A DNA stretch of 64,000 nucleotides from Thalassotalea sp. 1_MG-2023 (GCF_030546745.1 NZ_JAUOPD010000014.1:38914-102913); one strand, 5' to 3'; positions 54,892 through 63,639 are shown, numbered from the stretch's first letter. The notes: a model not told the origin generated them from the sequence alone. Program-made: numbers and translations.

Positions 54892-57336
54892 TTGCTGCAA
54901 TCGTATAAAACTATTAAAGGCTTTATTTTGACGAGGCAGGCTTACGACAGTCAAGCTGGTATCGTTTTATCCTATTGGGTAAAAAGTAAAGATGGCGCTA
55001 GCTGTATCAATATTTATGATGAACAGGCGTTATTTTTTATCGAAAATGAAAACGTTGATAAGTCTCTTGCGCTGCTCAAAGCGGCTGCAATAACAGTTGA
55101 TAAAGTTACCCCGTTATCATTAAAAACCTTTCAACAGCAACAAGTCACGGGTTTCTACTTCAATTCCATGCAGCACTTTTATCGCGCCCGTGAGGTGCTG
55201 TTAAATCACGATATTAAACGTTATGAAGATGATATTAGGCCAGATGAACGGTATTTGATGGAACGTTTTATTACGGCTAATGTAGCGTTCATATGTCAAT
55301 CACCAATCGATGAACAGCCCAGTAACCCTCCTGTATTTACTGGTGTTAAAGCGAGATCATTAGTTGAAGATAAATTACGTTTTCCTGTGTCGTTTTCTGT
55401 AGTTTCGTTAGATATTGAATGTACGTTAAAAGGTGAATTATTTTCTATAGGGCTTTATTTAGCGTCTGATCAGCAAGAATCAATTAAAACAGTACTGATG
55501 ATCGGTGAAAATACCGGTTGTAATTCTAATAAACTCTCTACAGATGAAGCTAATGAAATCTACCCGCACATTGTATGGTTTGCAAATGAAAAGTCGTTAC
55601 TTCAAGCACTTATCCGCTGGTTTCATGAATATGATCCCGATATTGTTATTGGTTGGAATGTTATTAATTTTGATTTTCAAACTTTACAACAACGATTCGA
55701 TTTATATCGATTAAGCTTTTCAATTGGACGAGATGGTAAACAACCACGATGGAGAAAAAATCGCGTAAGTGAACAGCTTTTTATTGATATTAATGGTCGT
55801 GTGATCATAGACGGAATCGATTTACTAAGAACGGCAACGTATTCTTTTAGTAGTTTTTCATTAGATTCCGTGGCAACAGAGTTACTCGGTGTTGGAAAAA
55901 AAGTTGAAGATGTTGAAAATCGAGTGGCTGAAATCATAGATAATTTTCATCATGATAAACTAGCCTTAGCAGCCTACAACTTACAAGATTGTGCATTGGT
56001 GTTACGGATATTTGAACGCACTAACTTATTGTCGTTTGCCAAATTACGCGCTGAATTAACTGGCTTGTCAATTGACAGAATAGGTGGTTCAGTTGCTGCT
56101 TTTACTAATCTTTATTTGCCTAAGTTACATCGTGCTGGCTATATCGCACCTAATTTAGGTGATGGTATGAAAGGGTTAGTGTCGCCAGGTGGTTTTGTTA
56201 TGGATTCAATTCCGGGGTTGTATAAAAACGTATTGGTTCTCGATTTTAAAAGCCTGTATCCCAGCATCATACGTACCTTCAATATTGACCCTATGGGGAT
56301 GGTTGAAGGATTGCTCGATACTGATCATAGTATTGAAGGTTTTGACGGTGCATATTTTTCTCGAGAAAAGCACTTTTTGCCCGATATAATCGAAGAGTTA
56401 TGGTCTGAACGTGATAAAGCAAAAGCTGAACACAATGATGCTCTTTCACAAGCGATCAAAATTATTATGAATTCCTTTTACGGTATATTAGGTTCAACGG
56501 GCTGTCGATTTTTTGATCCTCGACTTGCAAGCTCTATCACTAAACGTGGGCATGAACTGCTAAAAACCACGAAGTTATGGATTGAACAGCAGGGATTTCA
56601 AGTGATATACGGTGATACAGACTCTATTTTTGTTAGTGTACCAGACGAACTTGATCAAGCTGCTTGTAAAATGAAAGGTGATGAACTTGCTGTTTTGATC
56701 AATCAACGTTGGCAAGAAGAGCTAATCCGTAAATACAAGATAACCAGCCAATTAGAAATTGAATTTGAAACACACTTTATCAAATTTTTTATGCCGACAA
56801 TTAGAGGCCAGGAAGTGGGCACTAAAAAGCGATATGCTGGCATTGTGAATAAAGATGGCATTGAAAGTATTATTTTTAAAGGATTAGAAAGTGTACGTTC
56901 TGATTGGACTCAACTTGCTAAACAGTTTCAACAATCGTTGTATCGTAAAGTATTCAACGACGAGCCTGTTATCGACTATGTTCAGAGTATTGTTCAACAA
57001 ACCTTAAAGGGTGAGCTGGATCATTTATTGGTATATCGTAAACGTATTCGTCGAAAATTACATCTGTATGTAAAAAATGTTCCACCGCACATAAAAGCAG
57101 CACGTGCGGCCGATGAGCTAAATAGGAAACAGGGTAGAGCATTACGATTTCAAAATAAAGGCTGGGTTGAATATGTATTAACCACATCAGGGCCACAAGT
57201 CGTTGGCTATGTAAATGCTCCCATGGACTATCAGTTGTATATTGATCGTCAATTAGCGGCGGTTGCCGATGCTATTTTACCGTTCATCGGAGAGTCTTTC
57301 GAGCAAATAGTGGCTCCTCAACAATCGCTCTTTTGA
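54892..57336 (+). CDS. polB: DNA polymerase II
   Basis: The 814-residue family B polymerase is involved in damage tolerance and restart. The exonuclease motifs are SLDIECTLKGELF, DIVIGWNVINFDF and YNLQDC. The polymerase motifs are A DFKSLYPSIIRTFNIDP, B KIIMNSFYGILGS and C YGDTDSIFV, all with the catalytic acidic residues. A TTG start behind AAGGA is used, because the first ATG lies well inside the conserved region. It is divergent from dinG with a shared LexA-like operator. Confidence 0.96.
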   Translation: MLQSYKTIKGFILTRQAYDSQAGIVLSYWVKSKDGASCINIYDEQALFFIENENVDKSLALLKAAAITVDKVTPLSLKTFQQQQVTGFYFNSMQHFYRAREVLLNHDIKRYEDDIRPDERYLMERFITANVAFICQSPIDEQPSNPPVFTGVKARSLVEDKLRFPVSFSVVSLDIECTLKGELFSIGLYLASDQQESIKTVLMIGENTGCNSNKLSTDEANEIYPHIVWFANEKSLLQALIRWFHEYDPDIVIGWNVINFDFQTLQQRFDLYRLSFSIGRDGKQPRWRKNRVSEQLFIDINGRVIIDGIDLLRTATYSFSSFSLDSVATELLGVGKKVEDVENRVAEIIDNFHHDKLALAAYNLQDCALVLRIFERTNLLSFAKLRAELTGLSIDRIGGSVAAFTNLYLPKLHRAGYIAPNLGDGMKGLVSPGGFVMDSIPGLYKNVLVLDFKSLYPSIIRTFNIDPMGMVEGLLDTDHSIEGFDGAYFSREKHFLPDIIEELWSERDKAKAEHNDALSQAIKIIMNSFYGILGSTGCRFFDPRLASSITKRGHELLKTTKLWIEQQGFQVIYGDTDSIFVSVPDELDQAACKMKGDELAVLINQRWQEELIRKYKITSQLEIEFETHFIKFFMPTIRGQEVGTKKRYAGIVNKDGIESIIFKGLESVRSDWTQLAKQFQQSLYRKVFNDEPVIDYVQSIVQQTLKGELDHLLVYRKRIRRKLHLYVKNVPPHIKAARAADELNRKQGRALRFQNKGWVEYVLTTSGPQVVGYVNAPMDYQLYIDRQLAAVADAILPFIGESFEQIVAPQQSLF

Positions 57337-57435
57337 ATGTGTATTTTTTTACCATAGATTGCTAATGATTAACTAATAACAGAACTAACTGAAAAATAAC
57401 GTGCGTTTCAACTCAATAACCAGTATGTTGTGTTT

Positions 57436-57451
57436 AGATGGCTAGATAGCT
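57436..57451 (+). promoter_or_regulatory. MetJ-box-like tandem operator of metC
   Basis: Two adjacent 8-mers, AGATGGCT and AGATAGCT, match the MetJ consensus AGACGTCT at 6 and 5 of 8 positions. They lie about 20 bases before the metC start. MetJ binds such tandem boxes with S-adenosylmethionine. The call is moderate because each box is imperfect. Confidence 0.5.
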
Positions 57452-57470
57452 AAAAAGAAAAGTGAGTAAT

Positions 57471-58655
57471 ATGAAGAAACAGACCAAAATTATTAATGCG
57501 GGTCGTAGCAGCAAATGGACACGTGGTGTAGTAAACCCACCCGTTGAACGCGCTTCTACGGTGGTGTTTGACTCTGTAAAGCAGATGAAGCAAGCAGCGG
57601 CTAATCGCGGTAATCAAACATTATTCTATGGACGCCGAGGCACATCAACCGCGTTTGCTTTTCAAGACGCGATGGTTGAGCTTGAAGGTGGAGCAGGCTG
57701 TGCACTTTATCCTTCGGGAACCGCTGCAATCACTAATGCGATACTTGCCTTTGTTTCAGCAGGTGACCACATTTTAATGGTTGATACCACTTATGAACCA
57801 ACTCGTGATTTTTGTGAAAACGTATTAGCAAAGTTTGGCGTTGAAACAACATATTACGATCCGTTAATTGGCGCTGGCATTGAAGCACTTATAAAAGAAA
57901 ATACGCGTTTAATATTCTTGGAATCACCTGGTTCAATAACCATGGAAGTTCAAGATGTACCAAGTATTGCTAAAGTGGCTCATCAGCATGACTGTATTGT
58001 TATGTTAGATAATACATGGTCTGCGGGCATATTTTTTGATCCATTTGCACATGGCGTTGATATTTCTATTCAAGCGGCTACTAAATATATCGTTGGTCAT
58101 TCAGATGTGATGTTAGGAACTGCAGTTGCTAGCGAGAAATATTGGCCTCAACTTCGTGAAAACAGCTATTTAATGGGGCAATGTACTTCACCTGATGATT
58201 TATATTTAGCTTTACGGGGTATACGTACTTTAGGTGTTAGGTTAAAGCAACACCAAGAGAATGCTTTAAAAGTTGCCCATTGGTTAGCTGCACGTGAAGA
58301 AGTTGATACGGTGTTACACCCTTGCTTTGAATCATGCCCGGGACATGAAATTTTTAAACGAGATTTTACAGGATCAAACGGTTTATTTTCATTTGTGTTA
58401 AACATTGGAGATATGGCTGCCATGAACGAATTTTTAGATGGTATGCAGCATTTTAAAATGGGCTTTTCATGGGGGGGCTTCGAAAGCTTAATTCTAGCGA
58501 ATAATGTTGAACGCCTTAGAACAGCGACAAAAGTCGCTTATCAAAAGCCTATAATTCGTGTGCACATTGGTTTAGAAGATCCTGATGATTTAATTGAAGA
58601 TCTTGAAAAGGGCTTTGAACGGTTAATTACTTCGTTAAACTCGAGAAATAGCTAG
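57471..58655 (+). CDS. metC: Cystathionine beta-lyase
   Basis: The 394-residue PLP enzyme cleaves cystathionine to homocysteine in methionine synthesis. FYGRRGT, the SIQAATKYIVGHSDVM segment with the PLP lysine, and SWGGFESLI near the C-terminus follow the MetC subgroup (FxxxRRGTxT and WGGYESL) rather than MetB. The ATG of MKKQTKIINAGRSSKW is preferred; a GTG three codons earlier would place the start too close to the purine-rich ribosome-binding region. Confidence 0.95.
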   Translation: MKKQTKIINAGRSSKWTRGVVNPPVERASTVVFDSVKQMKQAAANRGNQTLFYGRRGTSTAFAFQDAMVELEGGAGCALYPSGTAAITNAILAFVSAGDHILMVDTTYEPTRDFCENVLAKFGVETTYYDPLIGAGIEALIKENTRLIFLESPGSITMEVQDVPSIAKVAHQHDCIVMLDNTWSAGIFFDPFAHGVDISIQAATKYIVGHSDVMLGTAVASEKYWPQLRENSYLMGQCTSPDDLYLALRGIRTLGVRLKQHQENALKVAHWLAAREEVDTVLHPCFESCPGHEIFKRDFTGSNGLFSFVLNIGDMAAMNEFLDGMQHFKMGFSWGGFESLILANNVERLRTATKVAYQKPIIRVHIGLEDPDDLIEDLEKGFERLITSLNSRNS

Positions 58656-58684
58656 GTTAGAATTTACCCTGCATTAAATAAGAA

Positions 58685-58710
58685 AAGGCCAAGTGATAAT
58701 ACTTGGCCTT
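58685..58710. terminator. Convergent terminator, metC / fabA
   Basis: AAGGCCAAGT and ACTTGGCCTT form a 10-bp perfect stem with a GATAAT loop between the two convergent genes. The T-tracts are short. Confidence 0.8.
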
Positions 58711-58777
58711 AATATTTCGTATTACTCTAACGCTTACCGCAGTATATTTTTAACGTTAGCGATTGTTAAACGGTTAC

Positions 58778-59293
58778 TTAGAAAGCAGAAGTGTCTGCGA
58801 ATAAACCTACTTTCAAATCTTTAGCCGTGTAAATTTCTTTACCATCAACAAAAACACTTCCGTCAGCAATACCCATAAAGAGTTTACGTTTAATAACGCG
58901 CTTTAGGTTAATTTTATAAGTCACTTTTTTAGCAGTTGGTAATATTTGGCCAGTAAACTTCACTTCACCGACACCTAAAGCACGGCCACGACCAGGACCA
59001 CCTGACCAAGCAAGATGAAAACCAACAAGCTGCCACATAGCATCTAAACCTAAACAACCAGGCATTACCGGGTCACCTTTGAAGTGACAGTCAAAAAACC
59101 AAAGGTCAGGAGTAATATCAAGTTCTGCGATGATTTCACCTTTACCGTATAACCCACCTTCATCTGTGATTAATTTGATTCGATCCATCATTAACATGTT
59201 ATCAGCAGGTAATTTACTATTCCCTTCACCGAAAAAGTCTGTTGTACCCGCTAAAACGAGTTCTTCTTTAGTATATGAGTTTTGTTGTGCCAT
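58778..59293 (-). CDS. fabA: 3-hydroxydecanoyl-ACP dehydratase/isomerase
   Basis: The 171-residue hot-dog-fold enzyme dehydrates 3-hydroxydecanoyl-ACP and isomerises the product, introducing the cis double bond of unsaturated fatty acids. The active-site histidine is in [13 protein letters not shown] and the aspartate in [11 protein letters not shown]. The length is that of enteric FabA. A FabR-like palindrome lies just upstream, consistent with control by membrane unsaturation. Confidence 0.97.
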   Translation of the reverse strand: MAQQNSYTKEELVLAGTTDFFGEGNSKLPADNMLMMDRIKLITDEGGLYGKGEIIAELDITPDLWFFDCHFKGDPVMPGCLGLDAMWQLVGFHLAWSGGPGRGRALGVGEVKFTGQILPTAKKVTYKINLKRVIKRKLFMGIADGSVFVDGKEIYTAKDLKVGLFADTSAF

Positions 59294-59336
59294 TAGCTTT
59301 TCAATGTGTTGGTCTAAATTTCAAAGGCGCTACTTT

Positions 59337-59354
59337 AGCGAACACTTGTACACT
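59337..59354 (-). promoter_or_regulatory. FabR-like operator upstream of fabA
   Basis: On the minus strand the palindrome AGTGTACAAGTGTTCGCT lies 44 bases before the fabA start. It differs at only about three positions from the enteric FabR sequence as I remember it (AGCGTACA-CGTGTACGCT type). Confidence 0.6.
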
Positions 59355-59476
59355 AAACAACTCTGAACAGTTAAATTTTTAATTATTTGTTTGTGTAAAT
59401 GTGGTTCTACAGTTAAAATTCGGTAACGCATAACCGATTTTTGGTTAATATATATTAAGCTAACAAGTTGAATAAT

Positions 59477-59725
59477 ATGAAAAAAGAACCTTTATCTAAC
59501 GCAGAAAAACAAAAGCGGTATCGCGAACGTCAAAAAGAGCGAGGAAAACAAGAAATACGTGGATACATGACGCAAGAAGCAAAAGAATGCTATCAGTTAA
59601 TCACAGAACAAACAGGTTGGAATGATAGTATCATTATGAGTAATGCTATTCGTTTGACGTATGCGGCATATAAAAATGGTCAAATTGCATTACTTAATAG
59701 TTGGTTGAAAAAAAATAATTTATAA
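59477..59725 (+). CDS. Small basic protein with ribbon-helix-helix-like pattern
   Basis: The 82-residue protein has a strongly basic, helical N-terminus (NAEKQKRYRERQKERGKQ). A short strand EIRGYMT is followed by two helices (AKECYQLITEQTG and NDSIIMSNAIRLTYAAYKNG), a layout like ribbon-helix-helix DNA-binding proteins. No toxin gene is adjacent, so it may be a solitary regulator. The ATG was preferred over a TTG three codons upstream. The family was not firmly recognised. Confidence 0.6.
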   Translation: MKKEPLSNAEKQKRYRERQKERGKQEIRGYMTQEAKECYQLITEQTGWNDSIIMSNAIRLTYAAYKNGQIALLNSWLKKNNL

Positions 59726-59872
59726 CCCACGTACTCGGCTATAATTGACCAATAAGTTAAATAAAATACGCTAGAGTGCTATTTTTTCCGTTGTGTTGGT
59801 TTGGCTTTCGCTATATTCTTAACGGGCTTTAACATACACAATTATTATTAATATGAGTAAGGTATTTGTCTT

Positions 59873-60517
59873 TTGATTAACGTTTTATTAGTAGATGATC
59901 ACGAATTAGTACGCACAGGTATTAGAAGAATACTTGATGACGTAAAGGGTCTGAAAGTTGTAGGCGAGTGTCAAACAGGTGAAGAAGCTGTTGCTTTTTG
60001 CCGCAAGGATGAGCCAAACGTTGTGTTAATGGACATGAATATGCCTGGTATTGGTGGTTTAGAAGCGACAAAGAAAATAATTCGCTATGCACCAGATGTT
60101 AAAGTGATCGTGTTAACGGTGTATTGTGAAGATCCTATTCCTACAAAAGTGATGCAAATAGGTGCCGCAGGTTACTTAACAAAAGGCGCTGGCTCAGATG
60201 AAATGGTAAACGCCATTAGAGCTGTGAACAGTGGTCAACGATACCTCACACCAGCAATTGCGCAGCAAATGGCACTAAATCAGTTTAAATCACCTGATGA
60301 AAACCCATTTAATGTATTATCTGAACGTGAACTTCAAATTATGCTGATGATCACGAGAGGTGAAAAAGTACCTGATATTTCAGAGCAGCTAATTTTAAGT
60401 ACTAAAACGATTAACAGCTATCGGTATCGTATGTTTGAAAAGTTAAAGGTTAGTAATGATGTTGAACTTACTCACCTTGCTATTAGGCATGGAATGTTAA
60501 AAACCGAAACGCTTTAA
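59873..60517 (+). CDS. uvrY: Response regulator UvrY/GacA/VarA
   Basis: The 214-residue LuxR-type regulator has receiver motifs LLVDDHELVRTG, phospho-aspartate D54 in VVLMDMNMPG, and a C-terminal LuxR helix-turn-helix (LSERELQIMLMITRGEKVPDISEQLILSTKTINSYR). With the BarA-type kinase it drives CsrB-type small RNAs and carbon-storage control. It starts at TTG. The order uvrY-uvrC-pgsA is the standard gammaproteobacterial arrangement. The gap to uvrC is only six bases. Confidence 0.95.
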   Translation: MINVLLVDDHELVRTGIRRILDDVKGLKVVGECQTGEEAVAFCRKDEPNVVLMDMNMPGIGGLEATKKIIRYAPDVKVIVLTVYCEDPIPTKVMQIGAAGYLTKGAGSDEMVNAIRAVNSGQRYLTPAIAQQMALNQFKSPDENPFNVLSERELQIMLMITRGEKVPDISEQLILSTKTINSYRYRMFEKLKVSNDVELTHLAIRHGMLKTETL

Positions 60518-60523
60518 TTTGTT

Positions 60524-62365
60524 TTGTCTCAAGAACAACTAACCACATTTGAACATAAAGCTTTCCTTGCCTCGGTAACTGAGCAGCCAGGCGTTTATCG
60601 TATGTATGATGATAAACGTACGGTCATTTACGTTGGTAAAGCGAAACAACTTAAAAAGCGACTTTCCAGTTACTTTAGAAAAGATGTAGGTAGTAATAAA
60701 ACGCGTGCTTTAGTGAAACAAATTGCTGCGATCGATGTGACCGTCACCAATACGGAAGCTGAAGCGTTAATTTTAGAAAATAATTACATTAAGAAGTACC
60801 TTCCTAAATACAATATTTTATTAAGAGATGACAAGTCTTATCCTTATTTATTAATTACTGATCATAAGCATCCAAAACTTGGATTGCACCGCGGTGGTAA
60901 AAAAGTAAAAGGAGATTACTTTGGCCCGTATCCAAGCGCAGGTGCAGTATGGGAAAGCTTACGTTTAATGCAGAAGTTGTTTCCTATACGCCAGTGTGAA
61001 GATAGCTATTATCGTGCTCGTAGTCGGCCTTGTTTGCAATACCAATTAGGCAGGTGCTCCGCGCCATGTGTCGATAAAATTAGCGAGTCTGACTACCAAG
61101 AACAAGTGAATTTGGCAAAGTTGTTTTTACGCGGGAAAAGTTCTGATGTCATCGCAGATTTGGTCGACAAAATGGAACATGCAAGTACTGAATTAGCATT
61201 TGAAAAAGCAGCGCGTTTTAGAGATCAAATTTCTACATTGAGAAAAGTACAGCAGCAACAATTTGTTAGTGGTATTGCGGCTGAATTGGATGTAATAGGC
61301 TATTATCGTCATCATTCTCAAGTGTGTATTCACTTATTATTTATACGTGATCATAAAATTTTAGGTAGTAAAAGCTATTTCCCAACCGTACCTTCTGATA
61401 CTGATGACCAAGAAGTTTTAGAAGCGTTTATTCAACAACATTATTTTGGTAACTCTCTAGAAACAGGTAATACACCTAAAGAAGTTGTGGTGCCTTTTAA
61501 AATAGAAAATAGTCAACACTTAGCTGCATTATTAACGCAACAAGCAGGGTTTGATGTGAAAATGTCTTACCGAGTTAAATCTGAACGTGCGCAATACATT
61601 AAGCTTGCAAACACTAACGCACAAATTGCTTTGCAAAGTAAAAATGCTCATAAAGAATCAATGCAAAGTCGATTTGATGCATTAAATGAAGTCTTTGAAA
61701 TGGGGAATGGTATTCAACGTATTGAATGTTTTGATATCAGTCATACTATGGGACAGCAAACTATTGCTTCTAATGTAGTCTTCAATAGAGAAGGGCCGCT
61801 AAAAAGCGATTATCGCAGATACAATGTTGTTGGCATAACCCCCGGTGATGACTATGCAGCAATGGCTTTTGCGTTAAATAAACGTTATGGAAAACTGACG
61901 AACGAAGATAATTTACCAGATATTGTGTTTATTGATGGTGGTAAAGGTCAACTGGCTAAAGCAGAACAGTTTTTTGCTGAACTGAGCTTAAATAATACGC
62001 CTTTATTAGTTGGGGTTGCCAAGGGTGAGTCTAGAAAACCGGGGTTAGAAACACTTATATTAGCAGGTACGCACCAATTAATCTCATTGCCTGGCACTTC
62101 ACCCGCGTTGCACCTTGTACAGCATATTCGCGATGAATCGCATCGATTTGCTATTGCAGGACATCGTGCTAAAAGACAAAAAGCCAGTAAAAAGTCTACA
62201 TTAGAAACAATACCAGGAATAGGTGCTAAAAAACGGCAGGCACTATTGAAGTTTCTTGGTGGTTTGCAAGAAGTACAGGCCGCGGATAAAAATGCCTTAG
62301 CTAAAGTACCTGGGATCAGTAAGTCACTTGCTGAAACTATTTATAATGCTTTACATGACAATTAA
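60524..62365 (+). CDS. uvrC: Excinuclease ABC subunit C
   Basis: The 613-residue nuclease makes both incisions in nucleotide excision repair. It has an N-terminal GIY-YIG domain (PGVYRMYDDKRTVIYVGKAKQLKKRLSSYF), a UVR UvrB-binding motif (MEHASTELAFEKAARFRDQIS, near residue 210), an RNase H-like domain with DISHTMG and IDGGKGQL, and C-terminal helix-hairpin-helix motifs (ETIPGIGAKKRQALL, KVPGISKSLAETIY). It starts at TTG with no clear ribosome-binding site, so translation probably relies on coupling to uvrY. Confidence 0.97.
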   Translation: MSQEQLTTFEHKAFLASVTEQPGVYRMYDDKRTVIYVGKAKQLKKRLSSYFRKDVGSNKTRALVKQIAAIDVTVTNTEAEALILENNYIKKYLPKYNILLRDDKSYPYLLITDHKHPKLGLHRGGKKVKGDYFGPYPSAGAVWESLRLMQKLFPIRQCEDSYYRARSRPCLQYQLGRCSAPCVDKISESDYQEQVNLAKLFLRGKSSDVIADLVDKMEHASTELAFEKAARFRDQISTLRKVQQQQFVSGIAAELDVIGYYRHHSQVCIHLLFIRDHKILGSKSYFPTVPSDTDDQEVLEAFIQQHYFGNSLETGNTPKEVVVPFKIENSQHLAALLTQQAGFDVKMSYRVKSERAQYIKLANTNAQIALQSKNAHKESMQSRFDALNEVFEMGNGIQRIECFDISHTMGQQTIASNVVFNREGPLKSDYRRYNVVGITPGDDYAAMAFALNKRYGKLTNEDNLPDIVFIDGGKGQLAKAEQFFAELSLNNTPLLVGVAKGESRKPGLETLILAGTHQLISLPGTSPALHLVQHIRDESHRFAIAGHRAKRQKASKKSTLETIPGIGAKKRQALLKFLGGLQEVQAADKNALAKVPGISKSLAETIYNALHDN

Positions 62366-62453
62366 CCCCAGTTGTGTAAAATGTCTGAAACGATTTTGTT
62401 CGTAGACTTTTGACAGCTACGTTAATCGATATACTAATGAGCCTAGAAGTAAT

Positions 62454-63032
62454 ATGTGGACCATCCCAAACCAAATTACATTATTTAGAATTACCTTAAT
62501 TCCAGTTTTTATTATTGTTTTTTACTTACCTATCTCTTGGAGTCATTTTGGTGCGTTTGCTATTTTCTGGTTAGCGGCAGTAAGTGATGCACTTGATGGA
62601 TACTTAGCACGTAGATTAAATCAATCTTCGGCCTTTGGTGCATTTATAGACCCTGTCGCTGATAAGCTGATGGTTGCAGCTGCATTAATCATGATCGCGG
62701 CTGATTTTGAAGTCTGGTACGTTGCAGTGCCAGCAATGATTATGATTTCCAGAGAAATATTCATTAGCGCCTTACGGGAGTTTATGTCTTCAAAAGGTAA
62801 ACGAGATATTGTTGCCGTCTCTACCTTAGGCAAATATAAAACAGCGGCACAAATGTTGGGGGTGATGGGGCTAATTTGGCAACCCAATTATGACATACCA
62901 TTAATATTCTTTAATTTTCCGCATGAAATTTTAATGTTCGCAGCTTATGCTTTTTATTATATCGCGACGGTTCTTACTGTTATTACAATGGTGAGCTATT
63001 TTAAAGCTGCTTGGCCAGTGTTAAAGCATTAA
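62454..63032 (+). CDS. pgsA: CDP-diacylglycerol--glycerol-3-phosphate 3-phosphatidyltransferase
   Basis: The 192-residue integral membrane enzyme makes phosphatidylglycerophosphate. The CDP-alcohol phosphotransferase motif D-G-x2-A-R-x8-G-x3-D-x3-D is complete at DALDGYLARRLNQSSAFGAF and the IDPVADK that follows. The start MWTIPNQITLFRI is typical of the family. It is the last protein gene before the tRNA array, as in E. coli. Confidence 0.97.
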   Translation: MWTIPNQITLFRITLIPVFIIVFYLPISWSHFGAFAIFWLAAVSDALDGYLARRLNQSSAFGAFIDPVADKLMVAAALIMIAADFEVWYVAVPAMIMISREIFISALREFMSSKGKRDIVAVSTLGKYKTAAQMLGVMGLIWQPNYDIPLIFFNFPHEILMFAAYAFYYIATVLTVITMVSYFKAAWPVLKH

Positions 63033-63051
63033 AATAATCATAAATTTAGTA

Positions 63052-63077
63052 AAAAATCGACAGATCAGTCGGTTTTT
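63052..63077 (+). terminator. Terminator of uvrY-uvrC-pgsA
   Basis: AAAAATCGAC and GTCGGTTTTT form a 10-bp stem (one wobble) with an AGATCA loop and terminal T-run, about 20 bases after pgsA. Confidence 0.85.
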
Positions 63078-63108
63078 AACCAGTTGAATTAAAATTGATA
63101 TTAAATTG

Positions 63109-63136
63109 TTGACTCACATAATTTTCTATGTAGAAT
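63109..63136 (+). promoter_or_regulatory. Promoter of the tRNA array
   Basis: TTGACT (63109-63114) and TAGAAT (63131-63136), 16 bases apart, are followed by GCTCCTCC, a GC-rich discriminator typical of stable-RNA promoters. It lies about 35 bases ahead of the first tRNA-Gly-derived unit. Confidence 0.8.
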
Positions 63137-63170
63137 GCTCCTCCAGTTGACAGGGAGTCAGCGAAATGAA

Positions 63171-63284
63171 GCGGCTGTAGCTTAATTGGTAGCACATTGT
63201 TTTCAATGTGAATGTCACTAAGGTGCAGAGAGTAAGTATCGATACTTACTCACGCGACTCTTTAAATAGAGTGTTTGATATGAA
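63171..63284 (+). repeat. tRNA-Gly-derived repeat unit R1 (degenerate)
   Basis: The first 48 bases copy the 5' two-thirds of tRNA-Gly (GCGGCTGTAG, GTGAATGTCAC), but the anticodon arm has become a 7-bp stem CACATTG/CAATGTG with a TTTT loop (63193-63210), leaving no readable anticodon. The T-arm and acceptor 3' strand are missing. A 20-base perfect palindrome at 63231-63250 (AGTAAGTATC joined to its complement) and the hairpin ACTCT-TTAAAT-AGAGT (63257-63272) follow. It cannot fold as a functional tRNA. Confidence 0.85.
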
Positions 63285-63360
63285 GCGGCTGTAGCTCAGT
63301 TGGTAGAGCATCACGTTGCCAACGTGAATGTCACGAGTTCGAGTCTCGTTAGCCGCTCCA
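63285..63360 (+). tRNA. tRNA-Gly (anticodon GCC), copy 1
   Basis: The 76-base cloverleaf has acceptor GCGGCTG/TAGCCGC with a terminal G-T pair, D-stem GCTC/GAGC, anticodon stem TCACG/CGTGA around TTGCCAA, T-stem ACGAG/CTCGT and encoded CCA. It is in the position of glyW after pgsA. Confidence 0.97.
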
Positions 63361-63408
63361 ATTATAATAAGGAAGTTAAATTTGACTACCCAACGTGGTT
63401 GATGAAAC

Positions 63409-63482
63409 GGCGGGTTGGCAGAGTGGCTATGCAGCGGATTGCAAATCCGTGGACCTCGGTTCGACTCCGGGACCCGCCTCCA
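63409..63482 (+). tRNA. tRNA-Cys (anticodon GCA)
   Basis: The 74-base cloverleaf has acceptor GGCGGGT/ACCCGCC, anticodon stem-loop GGATTGCAAATCC and encoded CCA. The position matches cysT in the glyW-cysT-leuZ order of enteric bacteria. Confidence 0.97.
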
Positions 63483-63486
63483 CTTT

Positions 63487-63573
63487 GCCCGGGTGGTGGA
63501 ATTGGTAGACACAAGGGATTTAAAATCCCTCGCTGGTAACAGCGTGCCGGTTCAAGTCCGGCCCCGGGTACCA
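63487..63573 (+). tRNA. tRNA-Leu (anticodon TAA)
   Basis: The 87-base class II tRNA has acceptor GCCCGGG/CCCGGGT, anticodon arm GGGATTTAAAATCCC, a long variable arm (CGCTGGTAACAGCG) and encoded CCA. It corresponds to leuZ. Confidence 0.97.
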
Positions 63574-63639
63574 TTTCATCCTACGTCAGTAGTTGAATTA
63601 TAAAAAAGCTTGCGCTATTATGCGCGGCGCTTAAATAAA

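Noticed and set aside
63171..63246. R1 as a functional tRNA (Glu or Lys by its TTTTC anticodon-like bases)
   Set aside because: The anticodon arm is a 7-bp stem with a four-base loop, the D-arm no longer pairs, and there is no T-arm, acceptor 3' strand or CCA.
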